64,000 bases of DNA, from the NCBI GenBank assembly GCA_014529385.2, contig CM043960.1, positions 23,932,396-23,996,395 on the forward strand. Direction: 5' to 3'. Position 1 is the first letter of the stretch. Every line of letters begins with the position of its first letter. Of the stretch, positions 35,060-47,562 are shown one piece after another. This DNA is from Adiantum capillus-veneris. Lineage: Eukaryota; Streptophyta; Polypodiopsida; Polypodiales; Pteridaceae. The translations under genes were made by a program, and so were the position numbers. The notes below the pieces were generated by a model, which had not been told where the DNA came from, did no database searches, and was given only the letters and a program-made list of their open reading frames with translations.

Positions 35060-37750
35060 CTATTGGGAGAAATTGCTATCGAGGTGCCCCTTGCTCTTGT
35101 TTTCCCAACAGTGTCTAAGACGTTGTTGTCTTTCTCGAACGTCAACTCTTGCTTGGATCTTTTTAAGCTCTGCCTGTTCTTTGGCTGATTTCTTTTGATG
35201 GATGGCTTGTAACTCTTCTTGGCTTAGAGGATCATAGTATCTTTTGAATTTACTCCCATTGAGGAATCCAATGGTTTCAACTCCATCTAGAGTCTCTGCA
35301 CGAATGGTACCTTGCGGGGTAATTTCACACACTCGATATGATCCTTTTCTCGCATATTTCAACTTTTTCTTTTTGTTACACACTCCATACATAAGTACTT
35401 TATCACTAACATTGATATCTTTGTTCTTTAGATGACGGTCAAACCATTTCTTTCTTCTATCTTTCTCCACAAGTGCATTTTACACAACCAATTGTCGTTC
35501 TTCATCTAACCTCTCAAGGATGTATAAGCACTCAACTAAAGGGTTCCCATCGCAAACTTCTTGTGAAGCTACTAGCAGACTAGGAATTACAAACTCCCAT
35601 GGCATAACCGCTTGTTGGCCATATACGATTTTGAATGGTGTACAAGTAATAGCCACTTTGTAAGAAGTATGATAAGCCCATAGAGTTGATGTAAGCTTTA
35701 AATCCCAATCTGTACGATGAGCCTTAGCTGTCTTTGTCAAAATGGAGATGAGAGTTTTGTTGGTACTCTCAGCTTGGCCATTTGCTTGTAGATAATGAGG
35801 TGTAGACTTGTGGTGGGATATCATGAAGTATGATGTGAGTTCTTTTATCACTTCATTTATAAAATGGGTTCCATTGTCACTCACAAGTTCAAAGGGGCAT
35901 CCAAACCATGTGCTAATATTCTCAAAGAGAAACTTAGTTGTTGTCTTTGCATCAGCTTTTTGTGTTGCTTTTGCTTCAGCTCATTTGGTCACATAGTTGG
36001 TAGCTACAATGATATATTGTGAGACTGAGTGTTACGTGCAGTCGGACTAATCAGACCTACAAAGTCTAAGCCCCACTTTTCAAATGGTTGGGCTACCTTG
36101 ATCGGATGTAGAGGCATCTTATCCTTCCTTTGTGGCTTCTTAAAGCGTTGGCATTCATCACATCCATTCACAAAAAGTGATGCATCCTTGAATAAGGTAG
36201 GCCACCAATAGCTTGATTGCAACACCTTTCTTGCTATTAGTTCCCCTGAGAAATGTCCTCCGGCTATACCCATGTGGGCTTCTTGAAATATGTATAAATA
36301 CTCATCCTCACGGGCACAACGTCTAAGAATATTTTCGTTCCCTAGCCTGTAGGGAGTTCCTACAATGAGAGAATAAGGTTCACATTCTTTTAACAATTTT
36401 CAAGCCATGTCCTTACGAAGCTCTTTGGGTGGAAAACCATTAACTAGAAAGTTCACAATCTTGTCACTCCATTCAGGCATGGTCTCGACTACAAATAAGG
36501 AAGTATCGGGAAATTCATCATCGACTCCAGTAGTTACTTCACCATTGGGTATGCGAGACAAATGATCCGCTATGACATTTCTTTTACCAGGTCTCATCAC
36601 AACAATAAAATCAAACTCAAGGAGAATTAACAACCATAGTGTAATTCTTTCCGTGGAAAAATGTTTATTTACTAGATACAACAAGGCTTGATAATGCAAA
36701 TAGAAAAAAAACTTGTTGTCAAGAAGGTAGTAGCGAAATTTCTTCACTCCGTAAATCATAGCTAAACCTTCCCACTCTATAGTGGTGTAGTTTCTCTCGA
36801 AATCATTCAATTGATGACTTGCAAAGCTAATGGGGTAGTCCAATTTATGTTCTCATGGGTGAGCTAGAACACACCCAATAGAAAAGTTTGATGCATCAAT
36901 ATGGATAGGAAAGATTATATTCCAATCGGGCACTCGTAGAGTGAGAGCACTTGTCAAGGTCTTTTTCAATGACTCATAAGCATGGTCACACTCCGCGGTC
37001 TAGTGGAACTCAATAAGAAGCTTGTACAAAAGACGAGCTATCTCGACAAAGTTTAAAATAAACTGTTGGTAATAACCAACATGGCCCATGAACCTTTGAA
37101 CTCCTTTATAATTTGTATGTTGTGACAATTTAGCAATGGCTTTAATTTTTCTCTCATCTGTGGAAATCCCATTTTTGGATACTACATGCCCTAAAATGAC
37201 TCCATGTTTAACCCAAAATTGGTATTTGAAAGGGTTTAAGGAGATGCGATACAATCTGCACTTCTCAAATACTTTTCGTAAGCATGATAGATGTTATTTC
37301 CAAGAGGAATAAACACAAAGTCATCTAAGAAAGCTTCACAAAACTCCCTCAAATATTCTCGAAAAGCAGTATTTATTAATCTTTGAAAGGTAGCAGGGGC
37401 ATTGGTTAAGCCAAAAGCCATAACACAAAATGCGAACACTCAAAATTTGGTTATAAAAGCCATTTTAGCTTGGTCCTCTAGTGTAATTGTGATTTGATTG
37501 TATCCAGAGTACCCATCTAAAAAGCTATAATTCTTTTCCTACAACTCTTTCAAGCACGTGTTGTGAATATGGCAAGGGGTAATGGTCCCTCCTAGTGGCG
37601 GCATTGACCTTCTTGAGATCCACGCACACTCTGAGTTTCCCATTCTTTTTTGGCACAATCACTATCAGACAAAACCCATTCTGAGTAATCAACAGGGTAT
37701 ATGAGTCCGCATTTCACAAGATTTTCAATCTCTTCTTGAACAATTTTTGC
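35060..37750 (-). pseudogene. Nested element pol: RT, RNase H, integrase
   Basis: In minus-strand order: RT from about 37745 (GLIYPVDYSEWV, then a frame-shifted VCVDLKK-like block). The RT core at 37236-37439 has [20 protein letters not shown] and the catalytic FLDDFVF. The connection at 37000-37254 has MGHVGYYQQFILNF. RNase H (36400-36843) has FASHQLNDFERNYTTIEWEG and VIADHLSRI. Integrase zinc-binding region and core start (36004-36396) have YWWPTLFKDA, CDECQRFKK and WGLDFVG. The core's second half (35480-35884) has MSDNGTHFINEVI and ANGQAESTNK. The C-terminal region (35060-35470) has KDINVSDKVLMYG and GSKFKRYYDP. Stops and frameshifts between blocks make it non-functional. Confidence 0.88.
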
Positions 37751-38604
37751 CTATTTAGGATTCATTGGGTAGGGTCGTTGCTGAACTGGTTTAGCCGTGC
37801 TATTCATGGGGATTGTGTGTTGCACTACGGAAGGTGGAACACCTTTCATATCATGATATGTCCAAGAAAATATATCCTTGAATTCCTTGAGAAGTTCTTT
37901 AAGTACACACTCCTCAGTCTCTGTCAGATCTTAGGCAATGAAAATAGGTTTGGACTCTTCTCCTGGGTCTGCTAGCTCTTTTTCCTTAACTATCGCTGGA
38001 CCATCATAAAATCTATTGCTTCCATCGATAGGTTTTCTTTGAGCCTTTGTATACACAACCTTACGTTCCTCTGTGGTATAGGATTTGAAATGTTCAGGTG
38101 CAGGGTGTGGGTGTAAGTCTGTGGGGTCCTGTTGTTTTATGGACTCTGATTTCACTTCCGATTCCTTTTGTTGTTGAGTTAACTCTCGATTTTGTCGTCT
38201 CCTTACGGTAGGCTCAACTTTGACTTCTCTGTAGCCTCTAGTTGTGCGATGTCAATGGGTTGTGGACTACACCACATAACGCTTTGAAGGTATTCACCCT
38301 AGTTATCTACCAACTTTTGATGAGCATCACATGCCCCTATATAATTAAGCCATTCTGCGATAGATTTCTTTTCATTTATTCTAGCACGCACATTTTCTCG
38401 ATATCATCACCTCTTATATCTCTTACTCTTCTTGTCTTATTTTTTATTACGGCCGATCTCTAGTGAAGAGTCACTAGATGAATCGCTACTTATGTCTTTT
38501 GCTCCCTTGGATAGATTGTCATCTAGGGTACCACTGGGCCCTGAGTGGTTTGTCCCCACATTTGCACTAAGATTTAACTCACATTCTTTGTCCTCAAAGT
38601 CAAA
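37751..38604 (-). other. Nested element leader and gag/pol remnant
   Basis: The frames 37931-38155 and 38437-38622 (minus) hold low-complexity acidic/Ser-rich sequence. The region is far too short for a complete gag, so most of it was deleted. No clear primer-binding site follows the LTR at 38604. Confidence 0.45.
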
Positions 38605-38845
38605 TGTGCGCATCTGTCGCACATGTCAAAGCAAGGGACTCATCGTACACTATGTGCAAGCCACAAATAGCTATAAGCACACAAAGAAATTAATCTAGCG
38701 AGCTCAAGAGAGCAAGGGTGTGTCACTCACCGCCCTACGCTCACCTTCATGGAGGATTCCTCATTGCAAAGAAGAGGGAGCTACCGCCGTGCTGCGCTCA
38801 ACTGCCTCGCTACCGCCGTGCCTTCGCAATGCTTGATCACACACA

Positions 38846-38940
<95 letters not shown>

Positions 38941-39189
38941 GGAGATGAATAAGAAGATGGAGATGGAGCAAGAGCACTCTTCAATTGCACAAATGATCGA
39001 ATGAGCGAGTTTTAGGTTTAGGTGATTTTTCTATGAGCTCACCCATTCACACTTGGGCCATGCTTAGCTAACTAACCCTTGAATGTTCCAGTTAGAGTGC
39101 GCCTCTCATCGGAGATCACTCTTACCCTTTTCCTATTGGATCGACAAGCCTGGCCCATGACTATTAGAAGTGGACGCCGGTGGTTAACA
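38605..39189 (-). repeat. Nested element, 5' LTR
   Basis: 585-bp copy of 30397-30868. It is longer mainly because of an expanded (CT)n/(CA)n tract at 38849-38938. Confidence 0.85.
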
Positions 39190-39724
39190 GTGTTGTAGCT
39201 CGAGTCCATTCTCGGACCCGAAGACAAGGTATTACAAGGCGGTAAGACTATCCAATGATATCTTATCAAGTTTAAATATTATCCTTTTGAAGATGCTAGA
39301 TAGATGCAAGGCATACAATTAAAGGATAATCTAAACCTTGTCAATGCTTACAATGATTCCCTAGAGTAAGCAAATGTAAATATTCATAAATGAGTAAAGT
39401 TTTTGTCCTATAAGACTCTCTTTTTCTTTATTGTGCACAAATGTTAATAAGTATGCATGCTTAGGATCATGTTTGTGGAGACGACATCTCCCGACCACCA
39501 AGTAGACCTTGTCACTCTATTATGGAAGATTGATACGGACTAATGTGCAAACATGCTTGCGGAAGCTAAAGGCTCTCAAGCACCAAATGGACTAGTTATC
39601 CATTCTAGAACGATGTCGTAGGGTAAAATAGGGATCCTCTACCCGCTAGCAAACGGACTAATGACTAGACTTTATATTCTCTACGTCATAGTCGAGGAAG
39701 ACTATGATTTCAAGAGAGAGGTAA
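39190..39724 (+). other. Family-1 3' untranslated region and polypurine tract
   Basis: Matches 11885-12413 upstream of LTR copy A, including GGCGGTAAGACTATCCAA and the final tract CAAGAGAGAGGTAA (39711-39724) just before the LTR. Confidence 0.75.
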
Positions 39725-40077
39725 TGTCATAAAAACTAATATCTAATTCTTCCAAATGATTTTCTCATGTTAAACTGACCATTTAATATGGGAAAGTACG
39801 AGGGGAGTAAAAGTTAGAATACTGCTAAGGCTACTAGACCGGTCTCAACAGGGATCCAAAGGAGGGAAAATAGGGATCCAAAGGGGGGTAGTTTGGAAAA
39901 GAGCAAAGTGCATCAATGGAGCTTAAACAACCTAAGGTGCAACTCCATTAAGAATTCCATAAGCTAAGGTTCCAAAAATTTAACTAAAAAGTCCAATGGA
40001 CAAAGGTGGGAAAATTGGATGGTTATGGGAAGATAGGAAGGAGGGGGAGAGCCCCAATGGTAGGGGAAGAGAGAGAA

Positions 40078-40121
<44 letters not shown>

Positions 40122-40585
40122 CCCCCCCCCCCCCCCCCCCCCCCCCAAGCAGCTCTCCCCAAAGGGCAAAATGGACACATGGAAGGCTCATAGGCTAGTT
40201 GCCCCCAATTTCCCCTCAAATCTTATTGGATGGAGATAGAGGTGGACCAACGAGGATTAGGCTAGAGTAAATTAGTCTAATCTATTTAAAAATTCTTGAT
40301 AAAAGAACCAATAGAAATAAATCTCCCTAGAAGACTATTGGACTGTCTACCAAGGTTCCAATGAGCATCCAACAACCCAATGGCTTGCTTGATTCCTATT
40401 GGCTAGAAGATTAAAAGGTCCAATAAGAGTTTCAATAAATTATTTAACTACCTAAAGCTCTCACAAAAGGGAAAAGGGGGACACTTTTCACAAGGCTATC
40501 AATTATGCTTCCTAATTCCTATTGGCTAAGCTTTGCAGGAACCAATGGGAAGCCAGCAAGAGCTTTTTGGAAGAGGGTTCGACCA

Positions 40586-40623
<38 letters not shown>

Positions 40624-40649
40624 TGGCATTTTTACACTAACTCACTTTC

Positions 40650-40689
<40 letters not shown>

Positions 40690-41348
40690 CTCATGTGTTG
40701 AGAAAGAACTTCATCTCCTTCTCCAAGCATTGAGAAGTAGAGTCCTACAACAACAACTCTTGGCTATGGAATGCAAATCAGAACAAGAGCCAAACTTCAA
40801 TGGCATGCTCATCTCCTCTACAATGTTAATTACAAAGCTAATCTATACTATTAGAGTGATTATGTGAGGAGAATAATTCTTTCTCGTAAGATACATCTTC
40901 TTCATCTCAATCTTTTCTCATTCCTTTCTAGTTCTCACCATTTTTAAAGGTGTGTGAGGTCTTGGGACTGAGGCTAGGGATACTAGGTGTGTTTTTCAAG
41001 CATAAATTGGTGCATCAAACTTCCATCTTCATTTCACCAACAAGTTTTGTCAAGAAACACAAAGATTGTATTGTACAAAAGTCTCCTTTGATGGGAGAAG
41101 CTATAATACAAAGCCTTTTTGGAGGGGGGACCGGCTCCATGTAAATCCGGTCCTCAACTGTTGCCAATTTTTCTATTTCTCTCTCTTTTCAAGTATTGTC
41201 TATGCCAAACTAGCTAGGTGTAAATTGCTATGTTGCTTTCTCAAATTAAGTACTCTCTCTATGCTCATTAGGAACTTGTTCTTAATGAAATGGTCACTAT
41301 GTTATCATCTTTTTCTACACACAAGTTACTAGTGCATTTAATGTTACA
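39725..41348 (+). repeat. Family-1 gypsy 3' LTR (copy D)
   Basis: Begins TGTCATAAAAACTAATATC and ends GTGCATTTAATGTTACA. It carries (CT)n plus a ~27-bp poly-C run (40081-40146), a (GA)n (about 40591-40621) and a (CA)n (about 40654-40688). Confidence 0.88.
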
Positions 41349-41393
41349 AATTAGGTCACCCACGCATGTGCACGTGTGCACGCCTGCACACGC

Positions 41394-41660
41394 ACACACA
41401 CACACACACACACAGATCAAGAGAGTGAGTTAAGAAATTTTCTTTTAAGCTTTGACACTTTAGTCTCACTTGAGAAGACATTTTGATATCTTCTTTGAAA
41501 ATCTTTGAAGGTCCTTTTGTCTAGTAGCTCACTACCCAAAGAAGGTGAAAATCTACCCTTGCACAGTGAGTATTTTTGATACATTCTTTGAAAATATTTT
41601 AAAGTTCCTTTGGTGTGGTAGCTCACTATCCCCCACTAAGGTGGGAATCTACCCTTGCAC
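41394..41660. repeat. Dispersed repeat Z, copy 1
   Basis: Begins with (CA)n then GAGAGTGAGTTAA and contains two internal ~115-bp units ending CTACCCTTGCACAG. A second copy is at about 61751-61915. I do not know its nature. Confidence 0.6.
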
Positions 41661-42087
41661 AGAGAAAACTATGTTTTCAACCTATGGGAACAGCCTCTAG
41701 ATAGAGAGAGAGCTTTGAATTTATGATGAGAAGCCTCCCCTAGGGAAGATATCACTCAGTACTAGTTAGAAGAGAGGGAAACTCATGGGAACCCAATTTA
41801 GATGGACTTGATCTCAACCCCTACTTAGTAGACGCAACCGTACTTGGCATCTACATGTGCTACCCTTGCTAACTAGAGGGTTCTACCCATGGATCTATCA
41901 CCACTAGAAAAGACAAGGCTATTAGTAAAGAGTTAGACGTACCCACTACTTGGTGGTTTGCTCTACAAAAGTGGATCTAATGGAATATTTCATAAGTGTG
42001 TGCTACCACATGAAGCATAGGATATTCTTGTTAATGCTCGTGGAAGCATCATAGGAGCACGCTACCCATGCCAATTACTTCTCATGG

Positions 42088-42385
42088 CATCATCCAAGGT
42101 AGGTTGAGGTGGCCTTAACTCTTCAGTATGGAGCATGTAAAAGATTCTGATACTTGACAGAGGTGTGCCCCCAACCCTTAGAAAGAGGCTCAATGCATCA
42201 TCCAAGGCCTTACCTCCTCAACGTGGAGCATGTCAAAGCTGTTAGGTGTGCCCCCAAACCTAGTCGACCAAGGCTCAATGCATCATCCAAGGTAGGTTGT
42301 GGTTGCCTTACCTCCTCAATGTTGAGCATGCCAAAGCTTGTGACACTTGATAGAAGGGTGCCCCCAAACCTAGTTGACAAGCCAA
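42088..42385. repeat. Degenerate tandem repeat, 3 units
   Basis: Units start at 42088, 42196 and 42281. Each begins CATCATCCAAGG and contains GAGCATG and GTGCCCCCAA. Lengths are about 108, 85 and 105 bp because of internal deletions. Confidence 0.75.
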
Positions 42386-43833
42386 CCCTACAGGTTTTAA
42401 TTGCATAGATTCGTCTCACAAAATGGAGCATTTTCATTAGCCAATTCAACCTACTGGTGGTTAGCCAAGCAACAATAAGTGGTTTCCATCGACTATGATA
42501 CCAAGTGGGATGAGGTAGTTGCCTCCACTAATTATAGGGCCTCTATGGTATAAAAATTTATGTATGAAAACATCTTTTGCAAATCTGGATTAACTAGTGG
42601 TAAAGCTTGTCTAGAAAGGGTTGAGAGATGAACTACACCATAAGAGAGTATCTCTTTGAAAATGATCGGAGCTTGCCAAATGGGAAGTATCTTCTTAGTG
42701 TTTTTGACAAATATGATGTGATACAATGATGATGGAGCTAGAGCATCTACAAATTCTTCTTTTTCTGGAAGAAGGTCGTTATTCCTCTATCTTCCCCTCT
42801 GTTCACCAGCATGGTATCAGATCCTTCTTAGGCTTTTCTATATTAGTTATTGTGGTCTTTTCATGGAGCAAGGTTGCATCTACAAATTCTTCTTGCTTTC
42901 ATCTTGGTACTAGTTTTTGAAACAAGACAATTGATACCGTCTTCTTCCATTGTTTTGACCAACCAGAAGAACGATAGAACCTTTTCCAATTTTTTGCTAT
43001 CACTTGTTCCACATATAAAACTTGGGTTGCATGGAGTCAAGATTCCTTATAGCAAGGTCTTTTTTACCATACATGTTGCTAATATTACTATCGAAGAGAC
43101 ACCTCTAAGTAACTTTACCCTTGGGAAGCGAATCTAGAACTAAAAGAGAGCGACCACTTCCAACCCATAGGCTAGTTGAAATGAGGCATGATGTGTTGTG
43201 ACCTTAAAGCCCGTTCTGTATGATCATGTCATGTTCAGGATCAATGATGGCTATGTGGTGCCCAATGCAAATGGAAAGCCTTTGTTTAAGGAACAAGATC
43301 AAGACCTTGTTTGTGATTTCATCATGCCCATTTTATCTTGGATAATAGGAAGAGGACTAGGGGTGGAAGATTCTGTAACTATCAGATAGGTTTGCTAGCA
43401 ACATATTGATAGACAAAGTGAGAGCTTAGGAAATTGGTGATTTCCAAGGGACAGCCTCTCCCTCTCTCTAGAAGCCAAAATCCACCCACTTCCTCTATTT
43501 ATGTGGCTCACTCTCTCTAGTAAACCAACTCAATCCTTTGGGGTGGTGAATAAATGCAAAGTACTTGAAATAGTATTTTACTTTTGTAATCATGGCAATG
43601 TTACTAAAAGAGCCATAATCCTCCCATGAGGGCCTCAAATGAAATGGCAGTGGACTGGAATTTTGAATATTGATTCAAATTACAAAGAAGATGTTGAGTG
43701 GGCTTTTTTGGAATTAAAAGATGCAGACATTGTAGTAAATAATGGCCCAATATATCTCTAACACAATACTTGACGTATGCTAGGTTGTTAGTTTTTGTTG
43801 TAATTTTTGACACCGACAACAAGGGGAGGGGGT
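42386..43833. other. Retroelement-like unassigned sequence
   Basis: TGGTATCAGATCC at about 42812 resembles an initiator-Met primer site but has no recognisable LTR before it. Short plus-strand frames at 42726-43137 lack known motifs. The right end leads into a polypurine tract and LTR. Confidence 0.35.
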
Positions 43834-44322
43834 TGTTGACACCTGTCTTCCCAATTAATGTGAAGTACTAATGAGCTTGTGTGTGTTTAGGATGGTGGCA
43901 GCAGCAGCAGGTAAGAGATTCCTTCCTTGGAATTACAACAAGAACTACATCAATAGCAAGAGATCTTCATCCATTACTCAATTTTATTTTTTTATGATTA
44001 AATATAATCCTTGTAAATTCTCCTGGGATAATTTTATACTCACTCAGTACAATTCCATGCATTTGCTCGGTTCTATCTCTTTAAGATTAAATGTAATCTT
44101 TGTAAACTCTTCTTTGATAATTATATACTTATGTAGTATAATTTCATTCAATTGTAAATTCTAGACTTTCCCATATGTACAAGCTTTTTTATGACTCTAG
44201 TAGTATTCTCTTGTAAAATATGAGTCATCTTTAAGTATGTATGTTCTATCCGGTGTTTAGTCCCATTGTATGGTTCAATAGTTTGTGAAATCATACTATC
44301 GTTAGGAATTCAATCATAAACA
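43834..44322 (+). repeat. LTR X, copy 1 (preceded by polypurine tract)
   Basis: Purine-rich ACAAGGGGAGGGGGT directly precedes TGTTGACACCTG. The sequence ends AATCATAAACA before a (CA)n run. Copy 2 at 59934-61751 has the same tract and ends. This copy contains the uninterrupted site CTTTAAGTATG at about 44231-44241, where copy 2 carries a transposon. The LTR identity is inferred from the tract plus TG...CA ends. No linked coding region was recognised. Confidence 0.6.
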
Positions 44323-44936
44323 CACACACACACACACACACACTCATAACATTGGTGGATCCAGTTTGCTTACTGGACTAGCACCCACTTACGCACTCAC
44401 AATACATACCCAAACACATGTTTGACCTTGAAATCATATATGTCAAATAACACCTGTAATGCATTAGGTTGGACTACTCCGCTAGCAATTATTCCAAGTA
44501 GAGTCTAGTTCTAGCATAATTAATTATTTATATATGTCCTTTTATGCAGAAAAAAATTGCTTCAATAAGTACCGTGTCCACAAGAAATCCTTTGGGCAAT
44601 GTGTGACCGGGCGCTTATCTTGGCTCGGTTGATGCAATAGTCACTGGTGTTTGTTTGCAAATTTGAACCTTGCCTTTTTTTTTGGTATGTAAAAAGACAT
44701 GACTGTCTTGCAGTCCAATAGTGTACTCGTTTTTTAATTGCAGACCTATTTTGGTTGTTCCCTACTTAGCTTGTAACATGCCTAAGGGGGTTTGTTCTAG
44801 AATGGCGAGCTTGCTATCTGTAGAGGTTCTCCAACTTAATATAGAAAACCTTGTTTATTGCTTACCAAATAGCCATTTGCTCGTTATTTACGGCACTTCA
44901 AAATGCTGCTATTGGTTCTTGGTATATAAACGCTCA

Positions 44937-45289
44937 GGGATTTCATTAACATGATCATAAATACATGATTACGTTAATAACGTTGAGTGATCACATATCA
45001 AAATACGTGATCACATTAAATATTTATGTGACTTTACCTTAACCTATAGAAATATTCCATTCTCATAAGCCTATTGGGATCTTTTCATTTCTTGGTTGGA
45101 TTGATTTAACATTCTTATAGTTTCTCGATAGGTCCATTGAAAAAATACATAACCTGATGATGTTTTGTTGGGTTGCCACATCACCACTTACCGGCCTTTT
45201 TGTGATCATGTTAATTGTGATTATGTGAATGTGATAATAAACATTGTGATCACAAGAATATTCACGTGATCACGTGAGTATTAAATCCC
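44937..45289. mobile_element. Palindrome-rich MITE candidate
   Basis: The ends GGGATTTCATTAAC and, inverted, GGGATTTAATACTCAC enclose ~350 bp dense in GTGATCAC and related palindromes on both sides. A short CA flanks both ends, which is too little to prove a target duplication. Confidence 0.4.
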
Positions 45290-45339
45290 CAAACACATGT
45301 GTAATGCTTATCTACATGCAAATATACCTACGAACAAGA

Positions 45340-45342
<3 letters not shown>

Positions 45343-45396
<54 letters not shown>

Positions 45397-45413
45397 CACA
45401 CACACACACACAC
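45343..45413. repeat. (CA)n microsatellite with TATATA interruption
   Basis: A CA run of about 71 bp broken once by TATATA at 45391-45396. Confidence 0.95.
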
Positions 45414-45419
45414 GTACGA

Positions 45420-46943
45420 TTGTTCCTATTGCCATCTAGTTCTTAGTTGATAAAATAAATCTTATTGGCAAGCAAAGCCAAATCCCTTGCTATATCTGTT
45501 GCAAAGTATCTACTGGCTCCTACTACGTACGATATCGCACACACATATGGTAGCTACTTCAAATCATCAGGTAGGCCTCTATGCCTACTGATATTTTTGG
45601 GATCTATGAATAACTTATTGAGTGGTATAAGAAAGTGAAGGTAAATGTTGGATTTATGAATACATTTTGAGCTCGTGTATATGTTGAAATAATCACAATA
45701 TTTTATGATCAATATGGTAGCATGTGGGAAATGTTTACTAGTTTTTTCTATGCATTATTAGCACATCTAACTGGTTGATATTAATTTTTTTATTAAAAAA
45801 ACACATCCAAAGCAGAAGGATATACTCGGGATTAATCTGACAATTGGGCATCTAACAACATCACAAAACGGGATGCATTTTTAATAAACTGGCTTACCTT
45901 TATGCAATCTTGGTGGCATCACATAAAAGCTTAATCTTTTGGGATAAGCATGTGTTGAAAAATATGACATTTTTTGGTTCTCAATATCAATGATTGCCAC
46001 AAGTTTTTAAGCTTGATTTATGGTATCACTAATGGTCTCACAACACAATCAATTATTGACACTTTTTACTTTATTCATTTTTGGTTTACAATGATTGCAA
46101 AAATTAAAAAATCCAGGTTGGATTGGGACAGGATACATGATGTTCATATAGTGGGTATATGGTTTTTTTTTAAAAATAGACACTACAAACAAACAAAATG
46201 TTGTCAAGATTTTTTTGGTTTGTAAATATAGACATTAGGCGGGCTGCTTATTTGTAAAAGGTTCCACACAATAACTTTGTTTGAAAAAAAATTGTACATG
46301 GCGGCAGATGCAGGTGTGGTAATGCCATCTTTTGGTAATGTCTGGCCCTTATACTGGCTCAAATAGAGGGACATAATCTCATCTCAGAGTGGGCTACATA
46401 TGGTTATTCTTCTGGTTTCTTTTGACATTTGGTGGAAAAAAACATTATACTAGAAGATTTTTACATGTCAGATTTTCCTTTGTAAATCATGGAATTTCGT
46501 TGGATCATATTTCATATAAATTATTGGATGTCTACAATGAACGTAGGATATGTTGATACCTTTAAGATAAATTTTGCCTTTATATTACCTTAAGTTAACA
46601 CCTTCCAATGATCGCCAATATCTCATACATAGGTATGTTTTTCAAGAAAGAGCTAATACCATGGATTTCACTTACAAATTCATAGCTAGGATGCATGTTT
46701 GTATAGAACCAATGAGGATGGAAGCTATCAATGAGAAAATGATCTTAGAGCGTAACAAGTAGGAACAAGACTCATTTGTAGCTAATTATAAAATACCAGT
46801 GTCAAGGACTAGACCATATCTTGCTCGAGGGGCTAAGAATGATGTATAGTATCATGAATAAAATGTACTAACATTTTAGTGTGCAAGGGGTTTCTTATGG
46901 GATTGACAACGATGACAAGCGACTGAGGCTGCCTTGTACATGT
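45420..46943. other. No supported gene
   Basis: AT-rich sequence with short frames (45974-46225, 46574-46762) that carry no motif I recognise. Confidence 0.4.
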
Positions 46944-46947
46944 CTTA
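46944..46947. repeat. Target site duplication, left (CTTA)
   Basis: Matches CTTA at 56865-56868 immediately outside the opposite inverted repeat. Confidence 0.85.
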
Positions 46948-46980
46948 GGGTATAAGCATGTTAACTTTTCATGCTTTTTG
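46948..46980 (+). repeat. Left terminal inverted repeat, 33 bp
   Basis: Differs from the reverse complement of 56832-56864 at only two positions (A/G at position 5 and T/G at position 21). It contains inverted AAGCATG and CATGCTT arms 9 bp apart in the right-hand copy, possibly a binding site for a transposase dimer. Confidence 0.92.
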
Positions 46981-47144
46981 GTGTCCCGGACAATGCTAGT
47001 AAGAGGTGCTTGTTAGCATCTACTCAAATCCAAAGAGCAAGTGAAGTTTGAAATTTTAGTAACCATAAGATATATTATTTGTTCCCTCCCATATGGGGTG
47101 TGGACTCTGTTTTCAGTTATGATGACGACGTGGGGTGTGGCCTC

Positions 47145-47449
<305 letters not shown>

Positions 47450-47562
47450 GCTTCTTGCCTCGAAGTTGACTTGTCAAAGCTTAGCGGACTTGCAGATATG
47501 GAAAACCAGCAGACAACATTATTGCCACTAGAAATGGAGGCAGAAGGGAGCCATTACAGGAA

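Larger units (their letters stand above)
30397..39189 (-). mobile_element. Athila/Tat-like Ty3/gypsy element nested in family-1 element
   Basis: Direct repeats 30397-30868 and 38605-39189 share both ends (plus strand TGTGCGCATCT...GGTTAACA), so they are LTRs. The polypurine tract AAGAAGGGGGGCA next to the left LTR and minus-strand pol show that the element runs right to left. The sequence outside it is continuous with the integrase tail and 3' region of the family-1 element. Flanking pentamers ATGCT and GTGTT match at only 3 of 5 positions, so the target duplication is uncertain. Gag is largely deleted. The long 3' region (30883-35059) suits Athila/Tat relatives. Confidence 0.85.
23814..41348 (+). 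mobile_element. Full family-1 Ty3/gypsy element (copy C/D) with nested insertion
   Basis: 5' LTR 23814-25357, gag, protease, RT, RNase H and integrase to about 30396. The 3' region and polypurine tract are at 39190-39724 and the 3' LTR is at 39725-41348. Flanking pentamers GATTA (23809-23813) and AATTA (41349-41353) look like a slightly diverged 5-bp target duplication, as gypsy integrases make. Removing the nested element (30397-39189) leaves about 8.7 kb. The coding region is full of stops and frameshifts, so the copy is dead. Confidence 0.85.

Noticed and set aside
42812-42824. Primer-binding-site-like TGGTATCAGATCC
   Set aside because: No LTR end is recognisable before it and no linked gag follows, so a chance match cannot be excluded.
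44630-44690. Second SINE candidate near GGCTCGGTTGATGC and a T-run
   Set aside because: The only B-box-like match is in the wrong orientation relative to the A-box-like sequence.
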